Source: an uncultured Ellagibacter sp.
GTDB lineage: Bacteria; Actinomycetota; Coriobacteriia; Coriobacteriales; Eggerthellaceae
DNA length: 14,466 nt
NCBI GenBank assembly: GCA_934661105.1
Contig: CAKUIV010000040.1
Span: 1 to 14,466, forward strand
Reading direction: 5' to 3'
Each line of letters opens with the position of its first letter. Within the stretch, counting starts at the first letter, position 1. Made by a program: the position numbers and the translations under genes. Shown in pieces: positions 6,622 through 13,356 of the stretch. The notes under the pieces are model-generated. The model was given only the letters and a program-made list of their open reading frames with translations, made no database searches and had not been told where the DNA came from.

Positions 6622-7197
6622 GACCAAATCCTGCTTGCGATGCACTCCTGTCTTATCGTAGATGTGCCGAATATGGGATTTCACGGTGTTGTACGACAGC
6701 ATGAGCTCTCGGGCGATTTCTTTGCCCGTCATGCCTGCCGCTAAAAGGCGCAACACGTCACGTTCTCGCAGGGAAAGCCCGAAATCTCGCGAGAATTCAA
6801 GGTAGGCGCGCTTGTTTTCCAGGCCGTCTCTGGGGCAATCGGGCTCGAGACGTTCTTCCGATGGGTCTTCCGTGCGGGCGTGAGACGCTCCTTCGTCGCG
6901 TGCGCACTCCGCGCTCTGCCCGGTGCGGCCTTCGACGGCAACGCTTCCTGTTATGAGGGCGGGCGGTTGAAAAGCGGTTTCGCGTGCGGCGGATCGCTTC
7001 CGGCTTCTTTGCGCGAGCAAGCCGCCGGAAAGGGCGAGCGTTGCAGCTACGGCAACCGTTATCGTGTCGAGAAGCGCTCTGCTCGCGCCGCCCATCGCCG
7101 CTGCTCCCATGATCGAAGTCCATCCCAGCATCGCTACGGCGATCGCCGCCATGGCGTGCGCCATATGCAAAGAGGCGCTCTGCTCCTGCGTTTTCAT
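6586..7197 (-). CDS. Membrane-anchored LuxR-family transcriptional regulator, two-helix type
   Basis: This 203-residue protein has two N-terminal hydrophobic helices (about 12-36 and 41-62), an acidic low-complexity linker (about 63-138), and a complete LuxR/GerE DNA-binding domain (about 140-198). The last carries LSLRERDVLRLLAAGMTGKEIA and YNTVKSHIRHIYDKTG. The start ATG at 7197 has GGGAGG five bases upstream. Coriobacteria often carry LuxR regulators whose DNA-binding domain follows a large polytopic (about 12-helix) membrane domain. This one has only a hairpin of two helices and no receiver or ligand-binding domain, so it is either a reduced form or a separate class. It is transcribed divergently from the ABC importer, which makes that operon its most likely target (inference). 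Confidence 0.85.
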   Translation of the reverse strand: MKTQEQSASLHMAHAMAAIAVAMLGWTSIMGAAAMGGASRALLDTITVAVAATLALSGGLLAQRSRKRSAARETAFQPPALITGSVAVEGRTGQSAECARDEGASHARTEDPSEERLEPDCPRDGLENKRAYLEFSRDFGLSLRERDVLRLLAAGMTGKEIARELMLSYNTVKSHIRHIYDKTGVHRKQDLVDLIYQHETPDR

Positions 7198-7346
7198 TCT
7201 ATCCTCCCTGAAAACAATTATTTCAAAACCAGATTATAGTTTAACCAGGCATTATATGACCTCACCTTTTTTTCACCATTGCGTATAACCATGCCCTTTC
7301 GTTACGTTCGGTTCGCTCAGGCGAAAACGAAAGAGGAAGGTCTGTT
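7198..7346. promoter_or_regulatory. AT-rich divergent promoter region between the LuxR regulator and the ABC importer
   Basis: This 149-bp region is much richer in A and T than its surroundings and contains no gene. On the minus strand, two exact TATAAT hexamers (plus-strand ATTATA at 7233-7238 and 7251-7256) could serve the regulator. On the plus strand, TATAAC at 7284-7289 could serve the importer and would start transcription near 7296. None has a good -35 hexamer at standard spacing, which would fit activator-dependent promoters. Confidence 0.45.
7296..7333 (+). promoter_or_regulatory. Hairpin in the 5' leader of the ABC importer operon
   Basis: CTTTCGTT (7296-7303) pairs with AACGAAAG (7326-7333). 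Inside it, TTCGC (7312-7316) pairs with GCGAA (7321-7325) around a TCAG loop, with an 8-base bulge on the 5' side. The hairpin ends just before the ribosome site GAGGAAGG (7334-7341) of the lipoprotein gene. It could be an mRNA stabiliser, a regulator operator or an RNA control element. Confidence 0.45.
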
Positions 7347-8492
7347 ATGAAATTCGCGAAGATAACCAGCCTTGCGCTCGTTGCGGCACTCGCTTCGGGG
7401 AGCATGCTGGCGGGTTGTGCGTCACGGCAATCGGGGGACGCTTCGAAGTCGTCCGGTCAGGCAACGGAGCAAGCGGCGGCCACGACCAGAACGGTTACGG
7501 ATGGCAATGGCGAGGAAGTGACGATTCCCGCCGAGGTCACGCGCGTCGCCCCGACGATGGGCGCGTTCGCCCAGGCGACCGAGATGTTCTGCGACGGTAA
7601 CGGCAAGATCGCGGCTGCTTCGACCAAGCAGGTTTCCGAAGCGTTCAAGGCCGTGTTCACCGACTACGAGAAGAGCAATCCGAACAATTACGACTCTTCG
7701 TCTGTCGAAGACCTCATCTCCGCCGATGTTCAGGTGGTGTATGGTCCTACGAGCATGTACAGCGACGAGCAGCTTGACCAGATGAAGCAGGCAGGAATCG
7801 CCGTTGTCACGCTCGACAAGCTTTCGACGGTCGAGGACATGTGCGCCGATTTCCTCACGATCGGCCAGATTCTCGGCGACGAGGAATACGAGCGCGCCCA
7901 GCAGTTCGTGGAGTATTACAAGAAGAGCATTTCCGACGCCGAGCAACGCGCGACCAAGCTTTCGGATGCGGATAAGCGCACGGTGCTGCAACTCAATATC
8001 AGCGGGGACCAGTATATCTGCGCCGATGATAAGGACATATCGAACGCGTACTACGAGGCGGTCGGTGCGAAGAACGTCGCCGCCGGCTATGACGGCGCGC
8101 AGAGCGGGCAGTACCGCAGCGTCGATGCCGAGCAGATCGTGAAGTGGAACCCCGAATACATCATCACGATGAATTCGGGCGTGAAGGACCAGATCCTCGC
8201 CGACGCCGCGCTTGCGAACGTCGATGCGGTCAAAAGCGGCAACATCTATGTCTGCCCGACGGCGCTTTACCTCTGGTGCGTGCGCAGCGCCGAGGATGCC
8301 CTCATGACGCCGTGGCTCGAGTCGGTCATCTATCCCGATTTGTACGCCGACCAGGATATGACAAAGGTCTTGCAGTCGTTCTACCAGGATTTCTACGGCT
8401 CAGAGCTGTCGAGCGCCGACGCTGAGACGATCCTTTCCGGCGCAACGTCTACGGGTGCGGGAGCGCCCCAGAACGCGGGCGGCCGCGGGTAA
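7347..8492 (+). CDS. ABC importer substrate-binding lipoprotein (FecB/BtuF-like, iron complex/heme/cobalamin class)
   Basis: This 381-residue lipoprotein has a signal peptide and lipobox LAGC with Cys24 as the anchor. A Ser/Ala/Gln-rich linker leads to a class III (helical-backbone) binding fold. It opens with TVTDGNGEEVTIPAEVTRV, the usual first strand of the Fe3+-siderophore/cobalamin binding family, and contains DLISADVQVVYGP, QAGIAVVTLD and the late KSGNIYVCPTALYLW segment. The ATG at 7347 follows GAGGAAGG. It captures the ligand outside the cell and hands it to the permease encoded 87 bp downstream. The ligand (ferric siderophore, heme or corrinoid) cannot be decided. The Gly/Ala-rich tail after residue 365 or so looks disordered. 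Confidence 0.88.
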   Translation: MKFAKITSLALVAALASGSMLAGCASRQSGDASKSSGQATEQAAATTRTVTDGNGEEVTIPAEVTRVAPTMGAFAQATEMFCDGNGKIAAASTKQVSEAFKAVFTDYEKSNPNNYDSSSVEDLISADVQVVYGPTSMYSDEQLDQMKQAGIAVVTLDKLSTVEDMCADFLTIGQILGDEEYERAQQFVEYYKKSISDAEQRATKLSDADKRTVLQLNISGDQYICADDKDISNAYYEAVGAKNVAAGYDGAQSGQYRSVDAEQIVKWNPEYIITMNSGVKDQILADAALANVDAVKSGNIYVCPTALYLWCVRSAEDALMTPWLESVIYPDLYADQDMTKVLQSFYQDFYGSELSSADAETILSGATSTGAGAPQNAGGRG

Positions 8493-8525
8493 TCGTCAAT
8501 CATCGCGAGCGTACTTGAGAAACGC

Positions 8526-8553
8526 GGGCGGCTTTGCTGCGGCGAAGCCGCTT
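8526..8553 (+). repeat. Hairpin between binding-protein and permease genes
   Basis: CGGCTT (8529-8534) pairs with AAGCCG (8545-8550) and can extend outward by one G-C and two G-T pairs. It lies 33 bp after the lipoprotein stop and has no T-run. Such hairpins commonly protect the upstream message and lower permease expression relative to the binding protein (inference). Confidence 0.4.
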
Positions 8554-8562
8554 TCGCCTGCA

Positions 8563-8570
8563 GGGGGGGG
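8563..8570 (+). repeat. Run of eight G in the permease ribosome-binding region
   Basis: Eight consecutive G residues precede TGACGGCGC and the GTG start at 8580, so the run overlaps the Shine-Dalgarno position. Homopolymers of this length can slip during replication. Here slippage would change spacing rather than reading frame. Confidence 0.7.
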
Positions 8571-8579
8571 TGACGGCGC

Positions 8580-9641
8580 GTGGAGAAGCGCGTCCGAAAA
8601 AGCAACGAGAAGAAGGATTCTATCCGTGCACGGGAATGGGCAGTGGGCGTAGGTCTTGCGATTGCTCTCGCAGTGCTCGTCGTCACGTCGCTGACGGTAG
8701 GAACCTATGATTTAACCATTGCCGACATAGCTGAAGTGATCGGATCGAAACTCGGGCTTGTGCCCGTTCCTTCCAATGAGAAGGCGGTGACGGTTCTTGC
8801 GGTCATTCGCTTGCCTCGTGTGCTCATCGCGGCCTTAGCGGGTGCTGCTTTGGCGGTTTCTGGTGCTGCCTACCAGGGGATATTCAAAAATCCCATGGTG
8901 TCGCCCGATATCTTGGGCGTGTCCGCCGGCGCGGGCGCGGGTGCGGCGCTGGCGCTTTTGCTCGGCTTGTCGAGCTTGGCCGTGCACGCGTTCTCGTTCG
9001 CGTTCGGTGTGGCGGCGGTGCTCGTCGTCATGGCCATCGCCGGCTCGTTCGGCAAATCGGGGAATGCGATCGTGGTGATGATCCTTGCGGGCACGGTGGT
9101 CGCGTCGGTTTTCACGGCGGTGACGTCGCTTCTCAAATACGTTGCCGACCCCGACGACACGCTGCCACAGATCACGTACTGGCTCATGGGCAGCTTCGCG
9201 CGCAGCGGCAACGAGACGAACGTGTGGGCGATGGCGGGCTCGCTTGTCGTAGGCGGCGGTGTGCTCATGGCGACGCGTTGGCGCATCAACGTCATGTCGT
9301 TCGGCGACGACGAGGCACGCGCCATGGGCGTGAACGTGCGCGCGACGCGGGCGGTCATCATCGCTGCGGCGACGTTGCTCACCTCGATCACGGTGTGCAT
9401 GTGCGGCACGGTTGGCTGGGTGGGTCTTATCATCCCCCACATAATGCGCCTGGTCACGGGGCCGAACTACCGCTCGCTTGTTCCTCTCTCGATGCTCGCC
9501 GGCTCGTGCTTCATGGTCGTCGTCGACGATATCGCCCGCATTGCCGTGCCGGGTGAGCTCCCCATCAGCGTGCTGACGGCGCTTATCGGAGCCCCGCTGT
9601 TTCTGTTCTTGCTGGCGCGCGGTCGAAAGGAATGGCTATGA
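8580..9641 (+). CDS. ABC importer permease, FecCD/BtuC family
   Basis: This is a 353-residue polytopic membrane protein with a basic cytoplasmic N-terminus and about nine to ten hydrophobic helices, the normal size for the family. Conserved parts are AYQGIFKNPMVSPDILGVSAG (residues about 98-118), the coupling region around GDDEARAMGVNV, and VGLIIPHIMRLVTGPNYR near residue 280. The closing GELPISVLTALIGAPLFLFLL is also typical. GTG at 8580 was chosen because an in-frame stop lies just upstream at 8571-8573 and a G-rich ribosome site precedes it. It forms the transmembrane channel as a homodimer with the ATPase encoded next. Its stop shares ATGA with the ATPase start. Confidence 0.92.
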   Translation: MEKRVRKSNEKKDSIRAREWAVGVGLAIALAVLVVTSLTVGTYDLTIADIAEVIGSKLGLVPVPSNEKAVTVLAVIRLPRVLIAALAGAALAVSGAAYQGIFKNPMVSPDILGVSAGAGAGAALALLLGLSSLAVHAFSFAFGVAAVLVVMAIAGSFGKSGNAIVVMILAGTVVASVFTAVTSLLKYVADPDDTLPQITYWLMGSFARSGNETNVWAMAGSLVVGGGVLMATRWRINVMSFGDDEARAMGVNVRATRAVIIAAATLLTSITVCMCGTVGWVGLIIPHIMRLVTGPNYRSLVPLSMLAGSCFMVVVDDIARIAVPGELPISVLTALIGAPLFLFLLARGRKEWL

Positions 9642-10456
9642 GCATCTGCGTGAAGAACCTGACATGCGGTTACAAAGGGCGAGCAGTAGTCGAATCTTTC
9701 AGTGCGACTATCGAGGCGGGACAAGTGTTTTGCCTGCTCGGGCCGAACGGCGTGGGAAAGACGACGTTGTTTCGCACGATGCTCGGTTTGCTTCCCGCGA
9801 TAAGCGGGGCGGTGGAAGTCGACGGCATCGACGTCCTTCGCTGCTCAGACAAGCGGCGCGCCCGCCTGCTCGCCTACGTTCCCCAGTCGCATACGCCCCC
9901 TTTCGCGTTCACGGCGATCGATGTCGTGGTGATGGGGGCGTCGACGACCGGCGGCCTGTTCGGGCGTCCCGGGGCGTCGTGCTACGAGGTTGCGAGCCGA
10001 TGCATGGAAACGCTCGGCATCGCCGATTTGAAAGAGGCTGCTTATACCGAGCTTTCGGGCGGGCAGCGGCAAATGGTGCTTATCGCCCGCGCCGTCGCGC
10101 AGGGCGCGCGCTACCTCATGATGGACGAGCCGACGGCAAGCCTTGACCTTGGGAACGAGATGCGTGTGCTCTCGGCGGTGAAAACCCTTGCCGACCAGGG
10201 GCTCGGTGTCGTCATGACCACGCATTCCCCAGCCCATATCGCCCAGTGCGAAGCGACCGGCGTGCTTTTCATGCGCGACGGAACGCGTCTCGTCGGCGGC
10301 GAGCAGGACCTTCTTCAGCCAGAAGCGTTGAAGCGCGCTTACGGCGTTCCGGTTGCCGTGGCAAGGCTCGACGTCGACGAGGAGGGGCACGATATCGGCG
10401 ATGGCCTCGCAGCCGCAGGCTCGTCGCATCGCGTCACGATGTGCCAGCCTCTCTAG
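9638..10456 (+). CDS. ABC importer ATP-binding protein (FecE/BtuD-like)
   Basis: This 272-residue ATPase drives the importer. Walker A is GPNGVGKTT (35-43), the Q-loop is in YVPQSHTPP, the signature is LSGGQ (139-143), Walker B is YLMMDEP with Glu164, and the switch His is His196 in TTHSP. The start at 9638 is preferred to the in-frame ATG at 9632. AAAGG (9626-9630) is seven bases from 9638 but only one from 9632, and 9638 gives the usual ATGA overlap with the permease stop. With the permease and lipoprotein it makes a complete importer. The gene ends only 3 bp from the end of the convergent pilT gene, with no terminator visible between them. Confidence 0.93.
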   Translation: MSICVKNLTCGYKGRAVVESFSATIEAGQVFCLLGPNGVGKTTLFRTMLGLLPAISGAVEVDGIDVLRCSDKRRARLLAYVPQSHTPPFAFTAIDVVVMGASTTGGLFGRPGASCYEVASRCMETLGIADLKEAAYTELSGGQRQMVLIARAVAQGARYLMMDEPTASLDLGNEMRVLSAVKTLADQGLGVVMTTHSPAHIAQCEATGVLFMRDGTRLVGGEQDLLQPEALKRAYGVPVAVARLDVDEEGHDIGDGLAAAGSSHRVTMCQPL

Positions 10457-10459
10457 CGT

Positions 10460-11533
10460 CTACAGCCCTTCGGCCTGGAACCGGCGCAGAAGCGCCTCTT
10501 GGTGGTTTGCGTGCTGCAGGGCAACGTCTTTGGCGACGATGCCGTCCTTCACCATCGTGAACAGGCTCTGGTCCATGGTCTGCATGCCCTCTTTGCCGCC
10601 CGACGCGATGACGGAATCGATCTGGTAGGACTTCTCCTCGCGGATGAGGTTGCGGATCGCCGTGTTCATCGTCATCGTCTCGAACACGGGAACGGTGCCG
10701 CCGTCGATCGTCGGTACAAGCTGCTGGCTCACCGTCGCCTGCAGCACCATGGAAAGCTGGATACGGATTTGGCGCTGCTGGTTGGGCGGGAAGGCGTCCA
10801 CGATGCGCTCGACCGTGTCAGCGGCACTGGTGGTGTGCAGGGTCGAAAGCACCAGTTGGGCCATTTCAGCTGCGGAAACGGCAGTGCTGATGGTATCGGA
10901 GTCGCGCATTTCGCCCAGAAGGATGACGTTCGGGCTTTCGCGCATGGCTGAACGGAGCGCCTCGGAGTAGGTGGCGATGTCGGTGGGGACTTCGCGCTGC
11001 GTGATGATGCAGGTGCCGTGACGATGCACGTACTCGATCGGATCCTCCATCGTGATGATGTGCCCCGTGCGCTCGTGGTTCATACGGTCGATGATGCACG
11101 CGAGCGTGGTCGACTTGCCGGAACCGGACGGCCCGGTCACGAGAACCAGTCCCTTCGTGAGGTGTGCGAGCTTCAGCACCGATTCGGGGATGTGCATTTC
11201 CTCCGGGTCGGGCAAGCCGAACGGGATCACGCGGATGACGGCGCTCATCGAGCCGCGCTGACGGAAGATGTTGGCGCGAAAGCGCCCCACGCCCGCCACT
11301 GCGAAGCTGAAGTCGTCGTCGTGGTTCACGTTGCTCTCGAAGAGCGACATGTCGCGTTTCGCCAGGCCGTAGATGGCGCGAACGTACGACTCGGTGTCGG
11401 CGGGCATAAGCGGCGTCGAATCGGTGCGCACGTGCACGCCGCTCGCTTGATAAGACAATGGCAGTCCTGCGATGATGAAGATGTCGGATGCTTTGACCTC
11501 GATCATCTGCTCGAGAAGTTCTTTCAACTGCAT
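10460..11533 (-). CDS. pilT: Type IV pilus retraction ATPase PilT
   Basis: This 357-residue secretion ATPase has an N-terminal PAS-like domain (about 1-100) and a RecA-like domain. Walker A is GPSGSGKST (134-142), the Asp box is around EDPIEYVHRH (163-172), Walker B is VILLGEMRD with Glu208, and the His box is STLHTTSA (230-237). AIRNLIREEK (292-301) and GMQTMDQSL (317-325) are signatures of PilT, which separate it from the assembly ATPase PilB and from GspE. It powers pilus retraction and so twitching, adhesion and DNA uptake. The ATG at 11533 follows AGGAG by eight bases. It is the last gene of the minus-strand pilus cluster, 18 bp after the preceding gene. Confidence 0.95.
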   Translation of the reverse strand: MQLKELLEQMIEVKASDIFIIAGLPLSYQASGVHVRTDSTPLMPADTESYVRAIYGLAKRDMSLFESNVNHDDDFSFAVAGVGRFRANIFRQRGSMSAVIRVIPFGLPDPEEMHIPESVLKLAHLTKGLVLVTGPSGSGKSTTLACIIDRMNHERTGHIITMEDPIEYVHRHGTCIITQREVPTDIATYSEALRSAMRESPNVILLGEMRDSDTISTAVSAAEMAQLVLSTLHTTSAADTVERIVDAFPPNQQRQIRIQLSMVLQATVSQQLVPTIDGGTVPVFETMTMNTAIRNLIREEKSYQIDSVIASGGKEGMQTMDQSLFTMVKDGIVAKDVALQHANHQEALLRRFQAEGL

Positions 11534-11551
11534 TGGTGTATCTCCTATCGC

Positions 11552-12058
11552 TTACTGGTTTGAGCCCGCGCTCGAACTCGACCAGAGGGTGTCTTCGGGA
11601 AGTTGTTGCGTAGTCGTGATGCGCCACGACTCGATGGAGTATGAAAGGTCGTCCATGACGCGCAGTTCCGCTTCGAGCGTCTTGCCGCTTTGCGAAACCA
11701 CGGTAAAGGAAATGCCGTCGCCGTCTGTCTGCGCGGAAACGTCCAGGTTCTCGCCATCGCATGATCGCTTCGCCTTCGATTGCAGATCGGTCATGCGGGC
11801 GTTCACCGAGCTCACGGCTTCGGTAGCGGATCCGGTGGTACTTTTCAGCTCGTCGTCGATGCCGGCGACGAGCGCCTGCCCGCATGAGTCGACAAGGTAG
11901 GTCTCGGCCGTGGAATCGGCCTGGCGCGAGGCCATGGCTTTCGTGGCGTTGGTGGTGGTCACGCACAGCATGGCCAGAACCGCCAGCAGAAGCACCGAGA
12001 TCAGCGTGAGCAGGCTGATCGGGCCGATGCGCATGCCTTCGTTTCGCTTCGCCGCCAT
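11552..12058 (-). CDS. Pilin-like single-helix protein of the type IV pilus cluster (unknown)
   Basis: This 168-residue protein has a short basic N-terminus (MAAKRNEGMR), one hydrophobic helix (about 13-35, GPISLLTLISVLLLAVLAML) and an extracellular domain of about 130 residues. The domain contains two Cys (59 and 100) that could form a disulfide. The layout is that of a minor pilin or pseudopilin, but the prepilin motif with Glu at position 5 is missing, so normal prepilin peptidase processing is doubtful. The start at 12058 is one base after the stop of the upstream gene, with GGGTGG as ribosome site. I do not recognise the family. Its role in the pilus is inferred from location only. Confidence 0.75.
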   Translation of the reverse strand: MAAKRNEGMRIGPISLLTLISVLLLAVLAMLCVTTTNATKAMASRQADSTAETYLVDSCGQALVAGIDDELKSTTGSATEAVSSVNARMTDLQSKAKRSCDGENLDVSAQTDGDGISFTVVSQSGKTLEAELRVMDDLSYSIESWRITTTQQLPEDTLWSSSSAGSNQ

Positions 12059-12059
12059 G

Positions 12060-12470
12060 TTATTCCACCCTGCTTACGTAACGCGACGCGGTAAGGGAGT
12101 AAACCTCGCCCGCATCGTCGGAGACGGTGATTGCCGCGGTGTAGAGCACGCCCGCCCCTTCGTTTTCGGAGGAAACCTTGCAGGTCACATCGAAGTCGCT
12201 GTCGCCGCCGCTTTTCGCCATACCCTCGCCGACCTTCTTGCCGGCGGCCACCGCCTGCGGGTTCGACGAGAACTCCTCGGCGGCGTTCTGGGCGATCGCC
12301 GTTGCCGAGGAAAGCCGCGCCGCGTCGTTCGCGCCGCTTGCAGCATGGACGAATAGCGTGGTGAACACGGCCATCGACGCGATCAGCACGACGAGTAGGA
12401 TAAGCGCTTCCACGAGAAACGACGTGCTCGACCACGAGGGTCCTTCCTCTGCTGCGGTTCTTTTCGCCAT
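12060..12470 (-). CDS. Prepilin-like protein of the type IV pilus cluster (PilV-like architecture)
   Basis: This 136-residue protein has a hydrophilic leader of about 17 residues, then FLVEALILLVVLIASMAVF, which resembles the conserved N-terminal helix of type IV prepilins. Glu21 sits at the place of the Glu needed for pilin assembly. The residue before Phe18 is Ser rather than the Gly that prepilin peptidase normally requires, and Glu is at +4 rather than +5. The rest is a small soluble domain rich in Ser and Ala. The start at 12470 was chosen over the in-frame ATG at 12563, because a ribosome site (AGGGGGC) precedes it and the longer form would overlap the upstream gene deeply. Only one base separates it from that gene. 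The likely role is a minor pilin. Confidence 0.75.
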   Translation of the reverse strand: MAKRTAAEEGPSWSSTSFLVEALILLVVLIASMAVFTTLFVHAASGANDAARLSSATAIAQNAAEEFSSNPQAVAAGKKVGEGMAKSGGDSDFDVTCKVSSENEGAGVLYTAAITVSDDAGEVYSLTASRYVSRVE

Positions 12471-12471
12471 G

Positions 12472-13011
12472 CTATTCGCCCCCTTGCATGTTACGGAGAG
12501 CGACTTCGGACGTGCCGCCGTCGGTGTAGATGGCGAGAAGGCCGTTCGAGTACGCGAAATCAAACGTGTTCGACGCGGTCACTTCGCTCGCCTTTTCGGG
12601 AGTGTATTGGCTGCTCGCAAGGCTGTATTCCTGAACGATCTTCCCTTCATGCAGGTAGAACCGCGTCTCATAGGTGCCCGAATCGAGGCGCTCCACCACG
12701 ACGAGCGACTTGCCTTCGGGCCCTTTGCCCACGGCGATCGACCCGGTCGCGTCATTGGCGCGCACGACGTTGCAGATGAGCCCCACGCCTTCGCGCGCGG
12801 CATTGTTCTGCTCTTGAACAGCCGAAACCGACCGGTACACCGAAACGCCCGCCACGAGTGCCAGCAGAAGCGCGGCGAAGAACACCACGAGCAGGATGCG
12901 CTGGAACGCCTTCCCCGAAGGCGGTGTTTTCGGCGCCCGCGCATCGACATGGGCGATGGCGGTCAGCGCGTCGATGCGCGTCGTTTCATCGGAAGGGGAA
13001 TGCATGTTCAT
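12472..13011 (-). CDS. Single-helix protein of the type IV pilus cluster (possibly DUF4860-like)
   Basis: This 179-residue protein has a cytoplasmic N-terminal part of about 37 residues, one membrane helix (about 38-59), and an outer domain of about 120 residues. In the outer domain, RFYLHEGKIVQEYSL and NGLLAIYTDGG suggest a compact beta-rich fold. It resembles the uncharacterised proteins found beside pilC-pilT genes in Clostridia and Coriobacteria. The DUF4860 assignment is from memory of such clusters and is tentative. The start at 13011 shares ATGA with the stop of the upstream gene; a second ATG at 13005 is possible. The ribosome site is weak, which fits translational coupling. Confidence 0.7.
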   Translation of the reverse strand: MNMHSPSDETTRIDALTAIAHVDARAPKTPPSGKAFQRILLVVFFAALLLALVAGVSVYRSVSAVQEQNNAAREGVGLICNVVRANDATGSIAVGKGPEGKSLVVVERLDSGTYETRFYLHEGKIVQEYSLASSQYTPEKASEVTASNTFDFAYSNGLLAIYTDGGTSEVALRNMQGGE

Positions 13012-13334
13012 CGGGGCGTCACCACCACGCTCGGCATGATGTTGTCGGCGAAGTACTCGTACGAGATGATGTAATCGTCATGGTTGATGACGAGCCCGTA
13101 GTCGTCTTCAAGGTGTTGAAGCGTTGCGGGATAGCTGCCTTCGATGGCGCAGCACTGCTTCGCCGAGCTTAGGATGGAGTCGCGCAGCGCCACGGCGCCC
13201 TGGGTCCGCGCGTTCGCCTGGACGGCGCCGACGATAAGGCACGCCGCCACGGCTATGGCAACGATGCAGCACGCAACCGCGACGCGCACGTGGCGACGGT
13301 GGCGTATCTGGCGTTCGGTTAATTCGTGAAACAT
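13008..13334 (-). CDS. Small membrane-anchored pseudopilin-like protein of the type IV pilus cluster
   Basis: This 108-residue protein has a basic N-terminus, one membrane helix (about 17-39), and a short outer domain containing CCAIEGSYPATLQHLEDDYG. The pattern of helix followed by IEGSYP-xxL-xxLE is similar to the helix and first loop of pseudopilins (GspG-like CxxxGxYP region). No prepilin cleavage motif is seen. A ribosome site (AGGT) lies eight bases before the ATG at 13334. It sits 22 bp after pilC and overlaps the next gene by 4 bp. The function is inferred from its place in the cluster. Confidence 0.72.
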   Translation of the reverse strand: MFHELTERQIRHRRHVRVAVACCIVAIAVAACLIVGAVQANARTQGAVALRDSILSSAKQCCAIEGSYPATLQHLEDDYGLVINHDDYIISYEYFADNIMPSVVVTPR

Positions 13335-13356
13335 GGAGTCTACCTGCCGATTCTTC

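Noticed and set aside
10866..11966. Open frame of about 366 codons on the minus strand in another frame across pilT and its upstream neighbour
   Set aside because: It overlaps pilT with its full set of ATPase motifs, and its product is Arg/His-rich without domains.
12471..12563. Upstream start at 12563 for the 136-residue prepilin-like protein
   Set aside because: It would overlap the neighbouring gene by more than 90 bp, and the added residues are a shadow of that gene. The start at 12470 has a good ribosome site.
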